A DNA stretch of 64,000 bases, taken from the NCBI GenBank assembly GCA_017614395.1, contig JAGABX010000091.1:17980-81979 (forward strand). The letters are read 5' to 3'. Below the pieces are notes generated by a model that saw only the letters and a program-made list of their open reading frames with translations, searched no databases and was not told where the DNA came from. How positions within the stretch are numbered: the stretch's first letter is position 1; every line of letters begins with the position of its first letter. Positions 25,401 through 34,050 of the stretch are shown piece by piece. The DNA comes from Eubacterium sp. (lineage in GTDB: Bacteria > Bacillota > Clostridia > Lachnospirales > Lachnospiraceae). Position numbers and translations under genes: made by a program.

Positions 25401-27768
25401 GTACTTCTATCAGAAGGATGTCGCAAAGGATGTTATTTCAGACCTGATGTATGAGTGTGTATTTATAGATAAATCACGACCGGGATATGCGTGGAATTCA
25501 CTTGCAGGCGGCGAGGTTGCTTTAGGGACTTTCCCGTATTTTCAATGGGTGGAGCATACCAGTCAGGAGGTATTCCATTTAGCCGGCATTTCCGCATACA
25601 AGGATGACAAACTTTCATTGTTCTATATGGAGGATGCCGAGAGCGGAATCGAGTCCATCGGTTACCTGATAATTGATGATGACAGCATGACAGCAGAGAA
25701 GATCAGAACGCTTGACGGATGGAAACAATTCATCCTTTCGGAGGGAAATTACCTGCTTGACGAGAATGAAGATAAAACAGGCAATATATATGTTAAGTTA
25801 ACTAACAATGCAGGCATGTCAACCTATCTGTCATTGGATGACAAGGTTGAGTATTATGTTAAGGAAAAACCGGACAGGATCATCATGGATCCCGTTTCTC
25901 TGCCGGAAGCTGAGTATGGTTATGAGTCTGTAAACTCGGTTGCTATCACGTGGAAGGAGACATCGACAGACGGAACCTCCGTGACTGCCGAGAGTATTTC
26001 ATATACACCAGGTTCCGGAGACGGAGAGGATGACTTTTTAATTACGGGTTCCGGTAAATCCGGACAGTGGTATATCAGACCTCGTACCGGTCTGGCTGTG
26101 GGAAAGCATGGGGGAACGATTACTGCAACATTCAGCGATGGAAAAAAACGTACTGCTTCCGTTTCGTTCACCGTTAAGAAACGAAAATTGACCGTATCAT
26201 ATTCCATGTCAAAAACTACATACAATTGCGGAGAGAAGATTACCAACGACGGGCGGTTAATCGTAACGGGTTTTGTATCGGGTGAGGGTCGGATGGACAG
26301 TGCTGACAAGACAGTTAAAAAGGCAGCCGATTATGAGGATCCCAAGGTGACCATTCCCGAATCAGCCAGAAACACGACGTGGATTGTTCCGTATGGCGGT
26401 AAGGCCAGAGATTACAGTTTTGAATACAAAGGATTCTATCTGAATGTAGTTCAGAAAACACCTGTTGAGGGTGAGCATTATATTGTAAAATGGCTGCCTT
26501 CAACTACGGGGTGGTCGTTGTCCCGAATAATGATTTACGGTTATGGACGATATAAACTGAGCCTGTCTGCGGATGGCAGCAATCCAATCGACAGCATTGA
26601 ACTGGCGGAACCGACATCAAACGGCTCAATTACCTATTATGTGGTTGATCCCGATACCGGAGAGATACTCGGACCGGTTGTGTATCGTTACAAAATCGAT
26701 GTGCTTCCTCCATTGATTGAGGGTGTGAAAAACGGTCAGACTGTTGTTACAAATCATCAGTATGTCACTGTTACCGATGATAATCTGGACACAGTTACGG
26801 TTAACGGAATTGACCAGAAATTAGACGGCAATCGGATAGTATTAGACCTGCATCCTACATCACCATTAGAGAAATTCCTGATCGTAGCGACCGATAAAGC
26901 AGGATCACAGTCAACACGTTCATTTTCATTACGCCAGCCTGACGGGATGGTTGAGGAAACACCGGCGCCTCTCCCGTCATCATCACCGTTACCTGTTTCA
27001 ACAACTAATCCGGGTGGCGGAGACGGCGGAACCGGTACAGGTGGTGGAGATTCCGGAACACAGGGTCGTGTAATCCCTGATATCCAGTTGCTCGACGGCG
27101 CTCCGGACGCATATGTCTGCGAGGAAGATGAAAAAATCATGAAGCTGATGTTGACATCTGACGAGATACGTGCTGTTAAAAACGGCTCTGATTTCCGTTA
27201 CCGCCTCGTAGTTCGTGATATCAGTTCTGAAATCAGTCAGTCAGATAAAGAAAAAGTATTTGCCGCGTTGGGAGATTTTACTGTTGCCCAGTACCTGTCA
27301 ATCTCGCTTTGGAAGAGCGTAGGAGGCGGAGCTGAGACTCAGGTTTTCAAGACGGACGGTCCGATGGCGATTTCCATTGAGGCTCCCGACGGATTGCCCG
27401 GCGGTCCCAATAAATACAGGTTTGGTGCCGTGAGGGTGGCACCTAACGGAACGGACATGTTGTTAGACAGTGATGAGGTTCCGACCGAGCTGACTATCTC
27501 AACCAATCGTTTTGATGCTTTGTATGCGGTAGCCTATCGTAAAAATCCAAAATCCGTTAAGGATGAGGATGATGATTCGACTGACGATGACAACACACCA
27601 CATAACAATAACGACAATAATAACAATGATAATCACAGAAGACATGGCACAGATGCCACGGTTTCTCCGGAAGCCGGAGATCACGCGCCGATCCTCCCGA
27701 CTGCGATAGCATTCGGATTCTCGTTCATCGGCATGATCACTGTTGCAGCGCTCCGCCGGCGCACGTGA
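22405..27768 (+). CDS. Large secreted surface protein with Ig-like/MBG-type repeats and C-terminal anchor
   Basis: 1787 residues. A signal peptide (KNTLRLITTFLFVSLVCACI, then a cut near SLADEG), an acidic Glu/Asp/Ser/Pro-rich stalk (about 30-160), a long all-beta region with repeated Ig-like sections (for example APLALTYGNG and KRKLTVSYSMSKTTY, which resemble MBG-type modules), a Pro/Gly/Ser linker (TPAPLPSSSPLPVS), a further domain, an Asp/Asn-rich tract (DDDSTDDDN...NNNDNNNND) and a C-terminal hydrophobic helix ending RRRT. The residues before the helix, SPEAGDHAPI, resemble the PxTGD-type sorting signals of clostridia. ATG 22405 is preferred over GTG 22396 because GAGGTGGA lies just before it. 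Probably an adhesin or cell-surface scaffold; ligand unknown. Confidence 0.8.
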   Translation: MKNTLRLITTFLFVSLVCACIYIPSLADEGEPAVIIEELSSADIDSVSGSSAATNPDTESNAPENENNAVPATENPQAVVAEDGSAGDSVSGEAVGYTDESIPSAVPEDSFTQVLEADPSASPEPGVNTGTVDEISTVDTAATQVANSSGSNGLAVRMLRENEKTLITAANIILPDVINSGNAYVTVGGILLAAPAVNYEAAGISESVYVNELKGNLKYVLKKDSDQTEVDGGGRANLLPGTYSVGLKLIDETRAVSCKLDAGDDGVMNTGKTLDVSYYVTSTDNLTNETLVGGNTDSSDTKWYRSASIVPRDGYQFIDAEVVSGEYTGRFSVGEKQEYKQVADSDTRRQLFAKTNESGYGYVLGSSASAITVMTLGNYRIDTAKPGATLSFPEYPATGTRFITDKTASTLTLKYALTDETTETSGASKIDSVEYKLTRDGTQSSNLDESVYNNLDDSIVVQSGSERNLKGVVGTKAYSPSLTGFTDGDAIYVYSKITDVAGNVYCFSTLFGFVEYSGPKYSSTNEKINSALKKSDGTLTLLMYSEGTYRIRVQDRTLKKVSVNGEEQTISVADNNKYVDVDITRPAAAENYKSLIRIHAENDSSQSSDLVINVISYQLELVSETIDLGTVTYGDFIPASTSLLTNFIAPEKMNYNTDASTRKQIIGKYSSLFNDRTGQFEKAKEKSSIKSISILSGGEQTSDAITCTSDVSTTAAGYYGSLYIAPKDKLNAGNYSVVVRVEYSLTDAEKVMYGDSPARVVLGEESFLTGRVEKVVTFNVEKAPLALTYGNGTSIRSTFFGSRELKGKRPGAMTDDDPADWTDRLSIVADSLKNGDTAETVRNDENYKKPVITDVVSDPDSALVDGRVMGTGDLYFAISRGDASTNYYYQAAEIADRTVRGWVECVDSSFSKTIGAEKGSYYVRGENAGRKEWYKDDVTIGAEDGYKILDAGTGTCEFDPETGKITITSDNHKAYSSSMTLRDQIVVSREAAACKGVVQYFYQKDVAKDVISDLMYECVFIDKSRPGYAWNSLAGGEVALGTFPYFQWVEHTSQEVFHLAGISAYKDDKLSLFYMEDAESGIESIGYLIIDDDSMTAEKIRTLDGWKQFILSEGNYLLDENEDKTGNIYVKLTNNAGMSTYLSLDDKVEYYVKEKPDRIIMDPVSLPEAEYGYESVNSVAITWKETSTDGTSVTAESISYTPGSGDGEDDFLITGSGKSGQWYIRPRTGLAVGKHGGTITATFSDGKKRTASVSFTVKKRKLTVSYSMSKTTYNCGEKITNDGRLIVTGFVSGEGRMDSADKTVKKAADYEDPKVTIPESARNTTWIVPYGGKARDYSFEYKGFYLNVVQKTPVEGEHYIVKWLPSTTGWSLSRIMIYGYGRYKLSLSADGSNPIDSIELAEPTSNGSITYYVVDPDTGEILGPVVYRYKIDVLPPLIEGVKNGQTVVTNHQYVTVTDDNLDTVTVNGIDQKLDGNRIVLDLHPTSPLEKFLIVATDKAGSQSTRSFSLRQPDGMVEETPAPLPSSSPLPVSTTNPGGGDGGTGTGGGDSGTQGRVIPDIQLLDGAPDAYVCEEDEKIMKLMLTSDEIRAVKNGSDFRYRLVVRDISSEISQSDKEKVFAALGDFTVAQYLSISLWKSVGGGAETQVFKTDGPMAISIEAPDGLPGGPNKYRFGAVRVAPNGTDMLLDSDEVPTELTISTNRFDALYAVAYRKNPKSVKDEDDDSTDDDNTPHNNNDNNNNDNHRRHGTDATVSPEAGDHAPILPTAIAFGFSFIGMITVAALRRRT

Positions 27769-27827
27769 CGGGATAAACGGAATAACTGCGTGGAGAAAAT
27801 GGCACAGAGAAAAAGGCGCCAAAACAC

Positions 27828-27856
27828 TTGACAAAACCGTTGAATTGTCGTAAAAT
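27828..27856 (+). promoter_or_regulatory. tRNA-Gly promoter
   Basis: TTGACA (27828-27833), 17 bases, TAAAAT (27851-27856), 15 bases before the tRNA. Confidence 0.85.
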
Positions 27857-27871
27857 AGGCAAAGTGATGAC

Positions 27872-27942
27872 GCAGGACTAGTACATCGGTAGTATATCAG
27901 CTTCCCAAGCTGAGGAGGCGGGTTCGACTCCCGTGTCCTGCT
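27872..27942 (+). tRNA. tRNA-Gly (anticodon CCC)
   Basis: Acceptor stem GCAGGAC/GTCCTGC, D arm, anticodon stem TCAGC/GCTGA (27897-27901/27909-27913) with loop TTCCCAA and anticodon CCC at 27904-27906, T arm with TTCGACT loop, discriminator T at 27942. CCA is not encoded. Reads GGG glycine codons. It has its own strong promoter and a terminator 9 bases downstream, so it is a single-gene transcript. Confidence 0.93.
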
Positions 27943-27950
27943 TTTTCAGG

Positions 27951-27978
27951 CAGTCTGCCTTGGCAGGCTGTTTTTTTT
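27951..27978 (+). terminator. Intrinsic terminator of tRNA-Gly
   Basis: Stem CAGTCTGCC (27951-27959) / GGCAGGCTG (27962-27970) with one G-T pair, followed by eight T. Confidence 0.92.
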
Positions 27979-27998
27979 GACTCAAACAAAGCTGTATC

Positions 27999-28027
27999 TT
28001 GACATTGCCGGAATTCTGTGGTATCAT
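27999..28027 (+). promoter_or_regulatory. Promoter of the AAA ATPase-expansin pair
   Basis: TTGACA (27999-28004), 17 bases, TATCAT (28022-28027) with extended -10 TGG at 28019-28021. Confidence 0.8.
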
Positions 28028-28116
28028 ACTTTTGGAAGATTATCAAACAAAAAATACCTTATAATTGACCAAAATATATAATAATTACATAGTTTTGGAT
28101 GAGTTTGGAGGAAATT

Positions 28117-29550
28117 GTGAATATAATCGGAAGATTCGATGAACAACAAACAATCCTTGACTGTGTTCGATCCGGTAAGCCTGAATTTCTGGTTGTGTAT
28201 GGACGCCGACGTGTTGGAAAAACCTATTTAATCAGAGAGTATTTTAAAAACCGTTTTGCGTTTTATGCGTCCGGTATTCCCGGTGAGAACACACGGGAGC
28301 AGCTTCGTGTATGGAACGACTCGCTCAAACGATACGGTTCAAAGGAAAAACGAATCCCGGATGATTGGTTGGAGGCGTTTTCCAGATTGAGAGACTTGTT
28401 GGAGAGCAATAATGTCAGTCGCGAACCCGACAGTGATAGGATCGTTGTTTTCCTTGATGAGCTTCCCTGGATGGACACGCCGAGATCCGGATTCAAAAAT
28501 GCGTTGGATTATTTTTGGAATACATGGGGATCGGCCCGCTCGGATCTGTTGTTGATTGTGTGTGGGTCGGCAACATCCTGGATCATTGATAACATCATTA
28601 CAAATACAGGTGGTTTATATAATCGTATCACACGGCAAATCCGACTTAAGCCCTTTTCCCTGTCCGAATGTGAGAAGCAGTTTGTGGCGGACGGACACAT
28701 TGTCTCGAGAAATCAGGTCATTGAGAGTTATCTTGTGTTCGGAGGGATTCCCTATTATATCAACATGTGTGTAAAAAGCCTTTCCGTTTCCCAGAATGTG
28801 GATCGATTGCTTTTTTCAGATAATGCGCAGCTCGGCATGGAGTATGAAAATCTTTTCAGGTCGCTTTTTCGCAACCCGGACGGGTATCTGACCCTGATAG
28901 AGCGTATGGCCGGGAGAAGAGCCGGGTTTACCAGGAATGAACTCCTTGAAATGAAGGACACCCCGTCCGGAGGAAAACTGACCAGAATACTCACGGAACT
29001 GGAGCAGTGTGGATTTATCCGAAAATACAGGGATTATCGGTATGAGAAAAAAGAATCCGTTTATCAGGTTCCGGATCCGTTCGTTCTGTTCTGCGTGAAC
29101 TTTTTAAAAAAAAGGGAATATGAATCGTGGACGGGGTTTATCGGGACTCCGGGTTACTATGCGTGGAGAGGTTACGCGTTTGAGATTGCAGGTCTGAACC
29201 ACATTCGTGAGATTAAATCTGCGCTCGGGATTTCAGGAGTTGAAACAAAGGAATATGCGTGGAGGAGCAAAACAGGAGATGGTGGTGCCGAAATCGATCT
29301 CGTATTGGACAGGAGAGATGATGTTATCAATGTATGTGAAATGAAATACTCCGATGAGCCGTTTGTCATCTCTGCTGACTATGAAAAGAAGCTCATCCAT
29401 AAAATGGAGATGTTCCGAACAGAAACGAGAACAGCGAAAGCATTGCGTCTCACATTGATAACGGTAAACGGGCTTGCAAAGAACACCCATTCACAGATTG
29501 TGCAGAATGTGATAACAGCGGATGAACTGTTTGGCGGAGGAGGTTTGTGA
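28117..29550 (+). CDS. AAA-type ATPase with C-terminal PD-(D/E)XK-like domain (archaeal ATPase/DUF234 family)
   Basis: 477 residues. Walker A GRRRVGKT (29-36), Walker B IVVFLDELPWMD, sensor region LLLIVCGSATSWI, winged-helix part (TLIERMAGRRAGFTRNELLEM) and a C-terminal segment with nuclease-like spacing GAEIDLVLDRR...NVCEMKYS. Such proteins are widespread in Clostridia and archaea, and their function is poorly known. I chose GTG 28117 (MNIIGRFDEQQ) because GGAGGA is at 28107-28112 and the family starts there; ATG 28099 is the alternative. The downstream expansin gene starts 9 bases later, so the two are cotranscribed, but no functional link is evident. Confidence 0.85.
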   Translation: MNIIGRFDEQQTILDCVRSGKPEFLVVYGRRRVGKTYLIREYFKNRFAFYASGIPGENTREQLRVWNDSLKRYGSKEKRIPDDWLEAFSRLRDLLESNNVSREPDSDRIVVFLDELPWMDTPRSGFKNALDYFWNTWGSARSDLLLIVCGSATSWIIDNIITNTGGLYNRITRQIRLKPFSLSECEKQFVADGHIVSRNQVIESYLVFGGIPYYINMCVKSLSVSQNVDRLLFSDNAQLGMEYENLFRSLFRNPDGYLTLIERMAGRRAGFTRNELLEMKDTPSGGKLTRILTELEQCGFIRKYRDYRYEKKESVYQVPDPFVLFCVNFLKKREYESWTGFIGTPGYYAWRGYAFEIAGLNHIREIKSALGISGVETKEYAWRSKTGDGGAEIDLVLDRRDDVINVCEMKYSDEPFVISADYEKKLIHKMEMFRTETRTAKALRLTLITVNGLAKNTHSQIVQNVITADELFGGGGL

Positions 29551-29559
29551 GAGGTGCTT

Positions 29560-30606
29560 ATGAAGAAAAAACAGGGAAAATTTTTGAGATTCAAAAGAAT
29601 TATCGCCATAAACATATCATGCATACTGTTGTTGTTTTCAGGCAACATTTCTGCGGAGAAATCTTCGGCAAAAAAAGCAGATTCTATTGAACTCTCCAAA
29701 TCCTCGCTGACTGTTCAGGTCGATAAAACTAAGGCAGTAAAAACATCGGGATCTTTTTCTGAAATCACCATATGCGTGAAGGATCCCGAAATCGCCGAGG
29801 CTGTCGTCAGTGGAAAACGAATTGTGGTCAGAGGGAAAAAGGTCGGAATAACAAAGATCAAAGTAAAGGGCTATGACAGGAAAAAGCTTGTCGCAAAAGG
29901 AAAAATCAAGGTCAGGGTAGAGGAAAAACAGCGTGTTATCGTGGAAGATGAATACGCCTTGACATCGATACACTCGGGCGAGGCGACATTCTATGATCCC
30001 GGAGAGTCATGCGGTGCGGCATGCTTGGATGATTTTAGTTCAGATTATTTTACGGCTGCAATGAATACCGAGGACTATCTGAACGGACTTGCCGGAGCAT
30101 ATATTGAGGTGACTGACAAGGATGGAGATGTTGTCAATGTTCTGATCACTGACAGGCTGCCCGGCGGCGTCAAGGGCGACATTGATTTAAGTGAAAAAGC
30201 ATTTGAATCAATAGAACCCATGGAAACCGGGCGCATGGATATCACATGGCGCATTATTGCGTTACCGACGGACGAACCGGTATCGTTCATGTGGAAACCA
30301 ACCAGGTCTCAGTACTGGGCACAGGTTCAGGTTCGTAACCACCGTTATCCGATACTGTCTTTGGAATACTATGATACGGAAAAAGGCGAATTCGTCCCAC
30401 TGAATCGAGAGGAATACAATTATTTTACGGCGCCTGACGGCATGGGCGGAACCGGTCCGTTTATATTCCGAATAACTGATATCTACGGGCAGGAGATAAT
30501 CGAAGAGAATGTCAAAATGAAATCCAATGAAAAACCCTTTACAGGCAGCAGCAATTTCCCTGTTATCGCTCCCGATACAGAGCCCAAATCCCGCCTCCGA
30601 CAATAA
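29560..30606 (+). CDS. Secreted bacterial expansin with N-terminal Ig-like domain
   Basis: 348 residues. Signal peptide (RIIAINISCILLLFSG), a Big_2/Ig-like domain (about 45-125, ELSKSSLTVQVDKTK...VGITKIKVKGYD), then an expansin pair: D1 double-psi barrel (about 135-240, HSGEATFYDPG, AAMNTEDYLNG, TDRLPGGVKGDIDLS) and D2/CBM63 (about 245-340, SQYWAQVQVRNHRYPILSLEYY, TDIYGQEI). D198 and D209 have the same 11-residue spacing as the two key Asp residues of B. subtilis YoaJ, and the aromatic YW pair in D2 matches its cellulose-binding surface. Expansins loosen plant cell walls without hydrolysis. ATG 29560 follows GAGAGG at 29549-29554. The 3' end overlaps the convergent transporter gene by 44 bases. 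A GH5 enzyme lies 3.5 kb away. Confidence 0.88.
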   Translation: MKKKQGKFLRFKRIIAINISCILLLFSGNISAEKSSAKKADSIELSKSSLTVQVDKTKAVKTSGSFSEITICVKDPEIAEAVVSGKRIVVRGKKVGITKIKVKGYDRKKLVAKGKIKVRVEEKQRVIVEDEYALTSIHSGEATFYDPGESCGAACLDDFSSDYFTAAMNTEDYLNGLAGAYIEVTDKDGDVVNVLITDRLPGGVKGDIDLSEKAFESIEPMETGRMDITWRIIALPTDEPVSFMWKPTRSQYWAQVQVRNHRYPILSLEYYDTEKGEFVPLNREEYNYFTAPDGMGGTGPFIFRITDIYGQEIIEENVKMKSNEKPFTGSSNFPVIAPDTEPKSRLRQ

Positions 30607-31329
30607 CGGAGCCGCCGATGATATTACCGATCGTTACCGGCAGGAGGTTATTCAGTAAAAAGTCTCCGATGCAGCCTTCTGCGCCGAGGAATAATCCTGT
30701 CGGGATGAAGTACATATTCGCGACGCTATGTTCAAACCCACACAACACAAACAGCATTACCGGAGCGAACACGGCGATTGCCTTGCCTCCGAGACTGGTG
30801 GAACCCATCGCTACCCATACAGCGAGGCAAACCAGAATGTTACAGAGAATGGCCTTGATTATCGCTTCTACGGGATCAATGGCCATTTTGATGTTGCGGC
30901 GCCTATCATGGTCTGCCCGAGAGCATTGTCAAACATCCTGTCAATGTGTCCGAAATAAACTGCGCATGACAGGAGCAATCCTCCCAAAAAATTCCCAATA
31001 TAAACAAGCAGCCAGTTTTTCAGGATCCCCGTAAACTTAACTTTGGTTGTTTTACGGCTGAACCACGGTGCCACGAGCAGACAGTTTCCGGTAAAAAGCT
31101 CAACACCGACCGTAACAACCAGAAACAGACCGACCGGGAATACACAGGCGCCTACCGCCTTTCCGGCAGTTCCTCCAACCGCTGTGGCGGCGACCTGAGA
31201 GCCCAGCCCGCCGAGCGCGATAAAGAATCCGGCAAATATACCGGACAGTATCATTCGCATTGCTGTCAGTGACGTTTTCCCCTGTGCAGTGATTTCGTAG
31301 TTTTTCAGAATTTCAGTAGATGGTTTCAC
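30563..31329 (-). pseudogene. Formate/nitrite transporter (FNT family), frameshifted
   Basis: Two overlapping minus-strand frames together give one complete FNT channel: residues 1-about 150 from GTG 31329 (ILSGIFAGFFIALGGLGSQVAA, VELFTGNCLLVAP, NWLLVYIGNFLGGLLLSCAVYFG) and about 107 residues in the next frame (AIIKAILCNILVCLAVWVAMGS, VLCGFEHSVANMYFIPTGLFLG). They join at a run of four A in the coding strand (plus-strand T4 at 30886-30889), where five would restore the frame: ...GAATSK then MAIDPVEAI. Motifs are otherwise intact. This is a one-base deletion, a sequencing or assembly slip, or a -1 slippage site. GAGGAGG precedes the GTG start. The start-proximal part alone would lack half the pore. 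Confidence 0.85.
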
Positions 31330-31450
31330 AATAAATCCTCCTCTTCACATGCATGTTTATCCGATTAGGTCCGTTTGCATCGAAACCATAGCTGTGTCTG
31401 TTTCACAGTTTCGGACGTCATACGGTTCCATCATCTCATCATCAGATTCC

Positions 31451-31479
31451 ATTATATACCCAAAGGGGCTGGAGTGCAA
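31451..31479 (-). promoter_or_regulatory. Promoter of the formate/nitrite transporter
   Basis: Minus strand: TTGCAC (31479-31474), 17 bases, TATAAT (31456-31451). It leaves a 5' UTR of about 115 nt with a possible stem (CGAAA...TTTCG enclosing CTGTG/CACAG). It lies back to back with the chemoreceptor promoter, whose -35 starts 12 bases away. Confidence 0.75.
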
Positions 31480-31490
31480 CAAAAAAACGC

Positions 31491-31519
31491 TTGCCTATAT
31501 GCCTTTTTTTGTGTATAAT
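31491..31519 (+). promoter_or_regulatory. Promoter of the first chemoreceptor gene
   Basis: TTGCCT (31491-31496), 17 bases, TATAAT (31514-31519). Confidence 0.7.
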
Positions 31520-31581
31520 GATATTTGAGTTTATGGATTTAATGAAACTCATTTTTATTGAAAACAAGGGGGATTTGCTAA

Positions 31582-33291
31582 ATGAAGGTCAGAAAGTTAA
31601 GTATGACGGTCAAACTGGTCGTGATACTGATAGTACTGCTCCTGGTGTCGGATGCGGTACTCGGGTTCGTTATCTACAATCGTTCGTATGGAATGCTGGA
31701 AGAACAGATTCGGACAAATGCGCAGAACGTTGTTCGCTGCGTAGCGGCGTCTGTTGACGGAACGGCTTTGGCGGAGGTCGCAGACGGCGATCAGGAGAGT
31801 GAGGCGTATGAAAAAGTTCATGAGCAGCTGACTCTTTTTCTCGACAACGGCGGCGTAGAGTATGTTTATACGATCAAAAAGGGCGGCAGCGGATATGTGT
31901 ATATCGTAGACTCCGATCCGGATGAACCGGGCGTTGCGGGTGATGATTTTGATGATTCCGGAGAGGCATTGGAAAAAGCATATGCCGGCGAGACAACTTC
32001 CGGTGATCCGTACACGGATGAGTGGGGCGAGCACATCAGCTCATACAGTCCCATTCACGGTGAGGATGGTTCTGTGGTCGGACTGGCAGTTGTAGACATC
32101 AGCATGGATTGGGTAAGAGAGCAGACCGGATCACTCTTTTTCTCGATCATTTTAGTATGCCTTATTGTTCTGGCAGTCGGACTGATCGTGGTAATACTTG
32201 TTACTATTGCGATGCGTCGTAAATTTGTCCTGTTGAACAACAAGATCAGCGACCTGCACGACGGCTCCGGTGATCTGACCAAGGAGATTGAACTGCGCAG
32301 CGGTGATGAGTTTGAGACAATCGGAAACAATGTAAATATGCTGATTGCACAGATACGCGATTTGATTCGGGGTGTATCGAAAACCTCGGAGAATATCCAG
32401 ACGGTCGGCGTTGATCTGGATGAGGCGTTAGCGGTTAATGCGGGTGCAATAGATGAGATGAATGAGAGCATACTGCGTATCAGCGCGAACATGGAAGAAT
32501 GCTCCGCGACGAGCATGACTGCGGTCGGGCATCTCGATACTGCGGCAGATCAGCTCTCTTCATTTGCCGACAGTATGCAGGATATGGAGAATACTGTCGC
32601 AGCTGAGCACAAGGAGGCAGAGGAATCTGCCATGACCGCGAGAAAGCATAAGGAACAGGCTATGTCAACTATTGACGACATACAGAACAGAATGTCTACA
32701 GCGATAGAACAGGCCAGGCAGATTGAGCAGATCCGTGAGATTGCAGATCGAATCACCGATATCTCAGACCAGACCAAGATGCTGGCACTCAACGTGCAGA
32801 TCGAGGCGGCGCGCGCGGGAGAGCAGGGACGTGGTTTTGCAGTTGTTGCTACAGAGGTAGAATCGCTCAGCAACTCCATCGGAGAGGCAGTTCAGGAGAT
32901 GAACGAAATCAGTAATACTGCGGTTCGTTCCGTAGAGGATTTGCTGGAGCAGACAAACGAGATGAGCAGGTTTATGACAGAGAACGTTGCGGAGGATTAC
33001 AATGCTTTCCTCGAACTCGGAGAAAAATACGGACGTTCCACGCAGAGCCTGCAGGAGAGCACTCACCAGTTGAAGGAATCCAGTTCCGGGCTGGCCGATT
33101 CCGTGCGGGATGTTGATTTCAGCATTCAGGAGATCAGCCAGGCGATATCTGACAGCGCAAACGAGGTCGAATCACTCAGCACAAACAGTTCGAATATTTC
33201 ATCGAACATGCATGAGCTGGGGGATGTATCAGTCCAGAATCGCGCTCAGTCGGAGGCATTGTCGGGCGAGATAGAGAAATACAAGTACTGA
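31582..33291 (+). CDS. Methyl-accepting chemotaxis protein (single Cache sensor)
   Basis: 569 residues. Membrane helix near 9-31, an extracytoplasmic sensor of about 150 residues resembling sCache ([20 protein letters not shown]), second helix (about 185-210), HAMP linker, and a long coiled-coil signalling domain with the hairpin-tip sequence [20 protein letters not shown] and [17 protein letters not shown]. It would control CheA and the flagellar motor; no other che genes lie in the window. An unusual point: after the tip the descending helix ([16 protein letters not shown] and after) is less regular than in typical receptors. Its own promoter lies upstream. Confidence 0.92.
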   Translation: MKVRKLSMTVKLVVILIVLLLVSDAVLGFVIYNRSYGMLEEQIRTNAQNVVRCVAASVDGTALAEVADGDQESEAYEKVHEQLTLFLDNGGVEYVYTIKKGGSGYVYIVDSDPDEPGVAGDDFDDSGEALEKAYAGETTSGDPYTDEWGEHISSYSPIHGEDGSVVGLAVVDISMDWVREQTGSLFFSIILVCLIVLAVGLIVVILVTIAMRRKFVLLNNKISDLHDGSGDLTKEIELRSGDEFETIGNNVNMLIAQIRDLIRGVSKTSENIQTVGVDLDEALAVNAGAIDEMNESILRISANMEECSATSMTAVGHLDTAADQLSSFADSMQDMENTVAAEHKEAEESAMTARKHKEQAMSTIDDIQNRMSTAIEQARQIEQIREIADRITDISDQTKMLALNVQIEAARAGEQGRGFAVVATEVESLSNSIGEAVQEMNEISNTAVRSVEDLLEQTNEMSRFMTENVAEDYNAFLELGEKYGRSTQSLQESTHQLKESSSGLADSVRDVDFSIQEISQAISDSANEVESLSTNSSNISSNMHELGDVSVQNRAQSEALSGEIEKYKY

Positions 33292-33368
33292 TACAGATTA
33301 ACATGATTAACAGTCGGAAATGCCCGGTTGAAAACAGTGTTCAGCGTATGTGAATCAGGAGTGGAATA

Positions 33369-33902
33369 ATGGGAACATGGAATTCGAGAGGACTGAGGGG
33401 GTCCTTTTTGGAGGAACTCATAAACCTCACTATTGAAAAGTATCACACTCAGCATTTGGCGCTGATACAAAAAATTCCTACCCCGATCACGCCGATGAAG
33501 ATCGACAAGGAAACACGCCATATCACTTTGGCGTATTTTGAACAGAAAAGTACGGTTGATTACATAGGTGTTGTACAAGGAGTCCCGGTATGTTTTGATG
33601 CCAAGGAATGCCAGACGGATTCGTTCCCGCTTGCAAATATTCACGAGCACCAGTATGAATTCATGCGCGATTTTGAGGAGCAGGATGGCGTAGCGTTTTT
33701 GATTATTTATTTCAAGGAGCGGGATTCGTTTGTATATTTGCCGTTTAAAAAGCTGCGCGAGTTTTGGGAACGCAGGGAATCCGGAGGGCTTAAGCATTTT
33801 AAATATGACGAGCTTGATCCGAAATACAGCATCTCGACTTATTCAGGAACGTTTGTACATTTTTTAGAGCCACTCCAACTCGATTTGGATTCCCGCGGAT
33901 AA
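33369..33902 (+). CDS. recU: Holliday junction resolvase RecU
   Basis: 177 residues. RecU replaces RuvC in most Firmicutes and cleaves four-way DNA junctions. Family motifs are clear: GTWNSRGLRGSFLEELINL at the start, KSTVDYIGVVQGVPVCFDAKE with metal-binding D64, D77 and E80 and K79, and FPLANIHEHQYEFM. Length is normal. In many relatives recU neighbours a penicillin-binding protein gene; here it stands between a chemoreceptor and a glucanase. AGGAGTGG precedes ATG 33369. Confidence 0.92.
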   Translation: MGTWNSRGLRGSFLEELINLTIEKYHTQHLALIQKIPTPITPMKIDKETRHITLAYFEQKSTVDYIGVVQGVPVCFDAKECQTDSFPLANIHEHQYEFMRDFEEQDGVAFLIIYFKERDSFVYLPFKKLREFWERRESGGLKHFKYDELDPKYSISTYSGTFVHFLEPLQLDLDSRG

Positions 33903-33956
33903 TATACGCGAAATGATGTTTTGCGTGAATGAATCACATTAACATTGTGAATAATC

Positions 33957-33982
33957 GTATTAACATATAGTATTAACATATA
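33957..33982 (+). repeat. Two abutting 13-bp direct repeats upstream of the GH5 gene
   Basis: GTATTAACATATA occurs at 33957-33969 and again at 33970-33982; the core ATTAACAT also occurs at 33938-33945. Candidate operator for glucanase control. A TATAAT is present at 34016-34021 without a good -35, which would fit an activator-dependent promoter. Confidence 0.6.
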
Positions 33983-34050
33983 AAAGAAAAAGTCAGTAAT
34001 AAAACAGTATTACAGTATAATCGGAAAATTAGAAGGGAGTTTACGGAAAT

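Noticed and set aside
31330-31450. Possible riboswitch in the transporter leader
   Set aside because: Only a weak nested stem is visible, and no known riboswitch core (such as the c-di-GMP type) can be read.
31491-31757. 88-codon plus-strand ORF at the chemoreceptor start
   Set aside because: It spans the promoter and overlaps the chemoreceptor in another frame.
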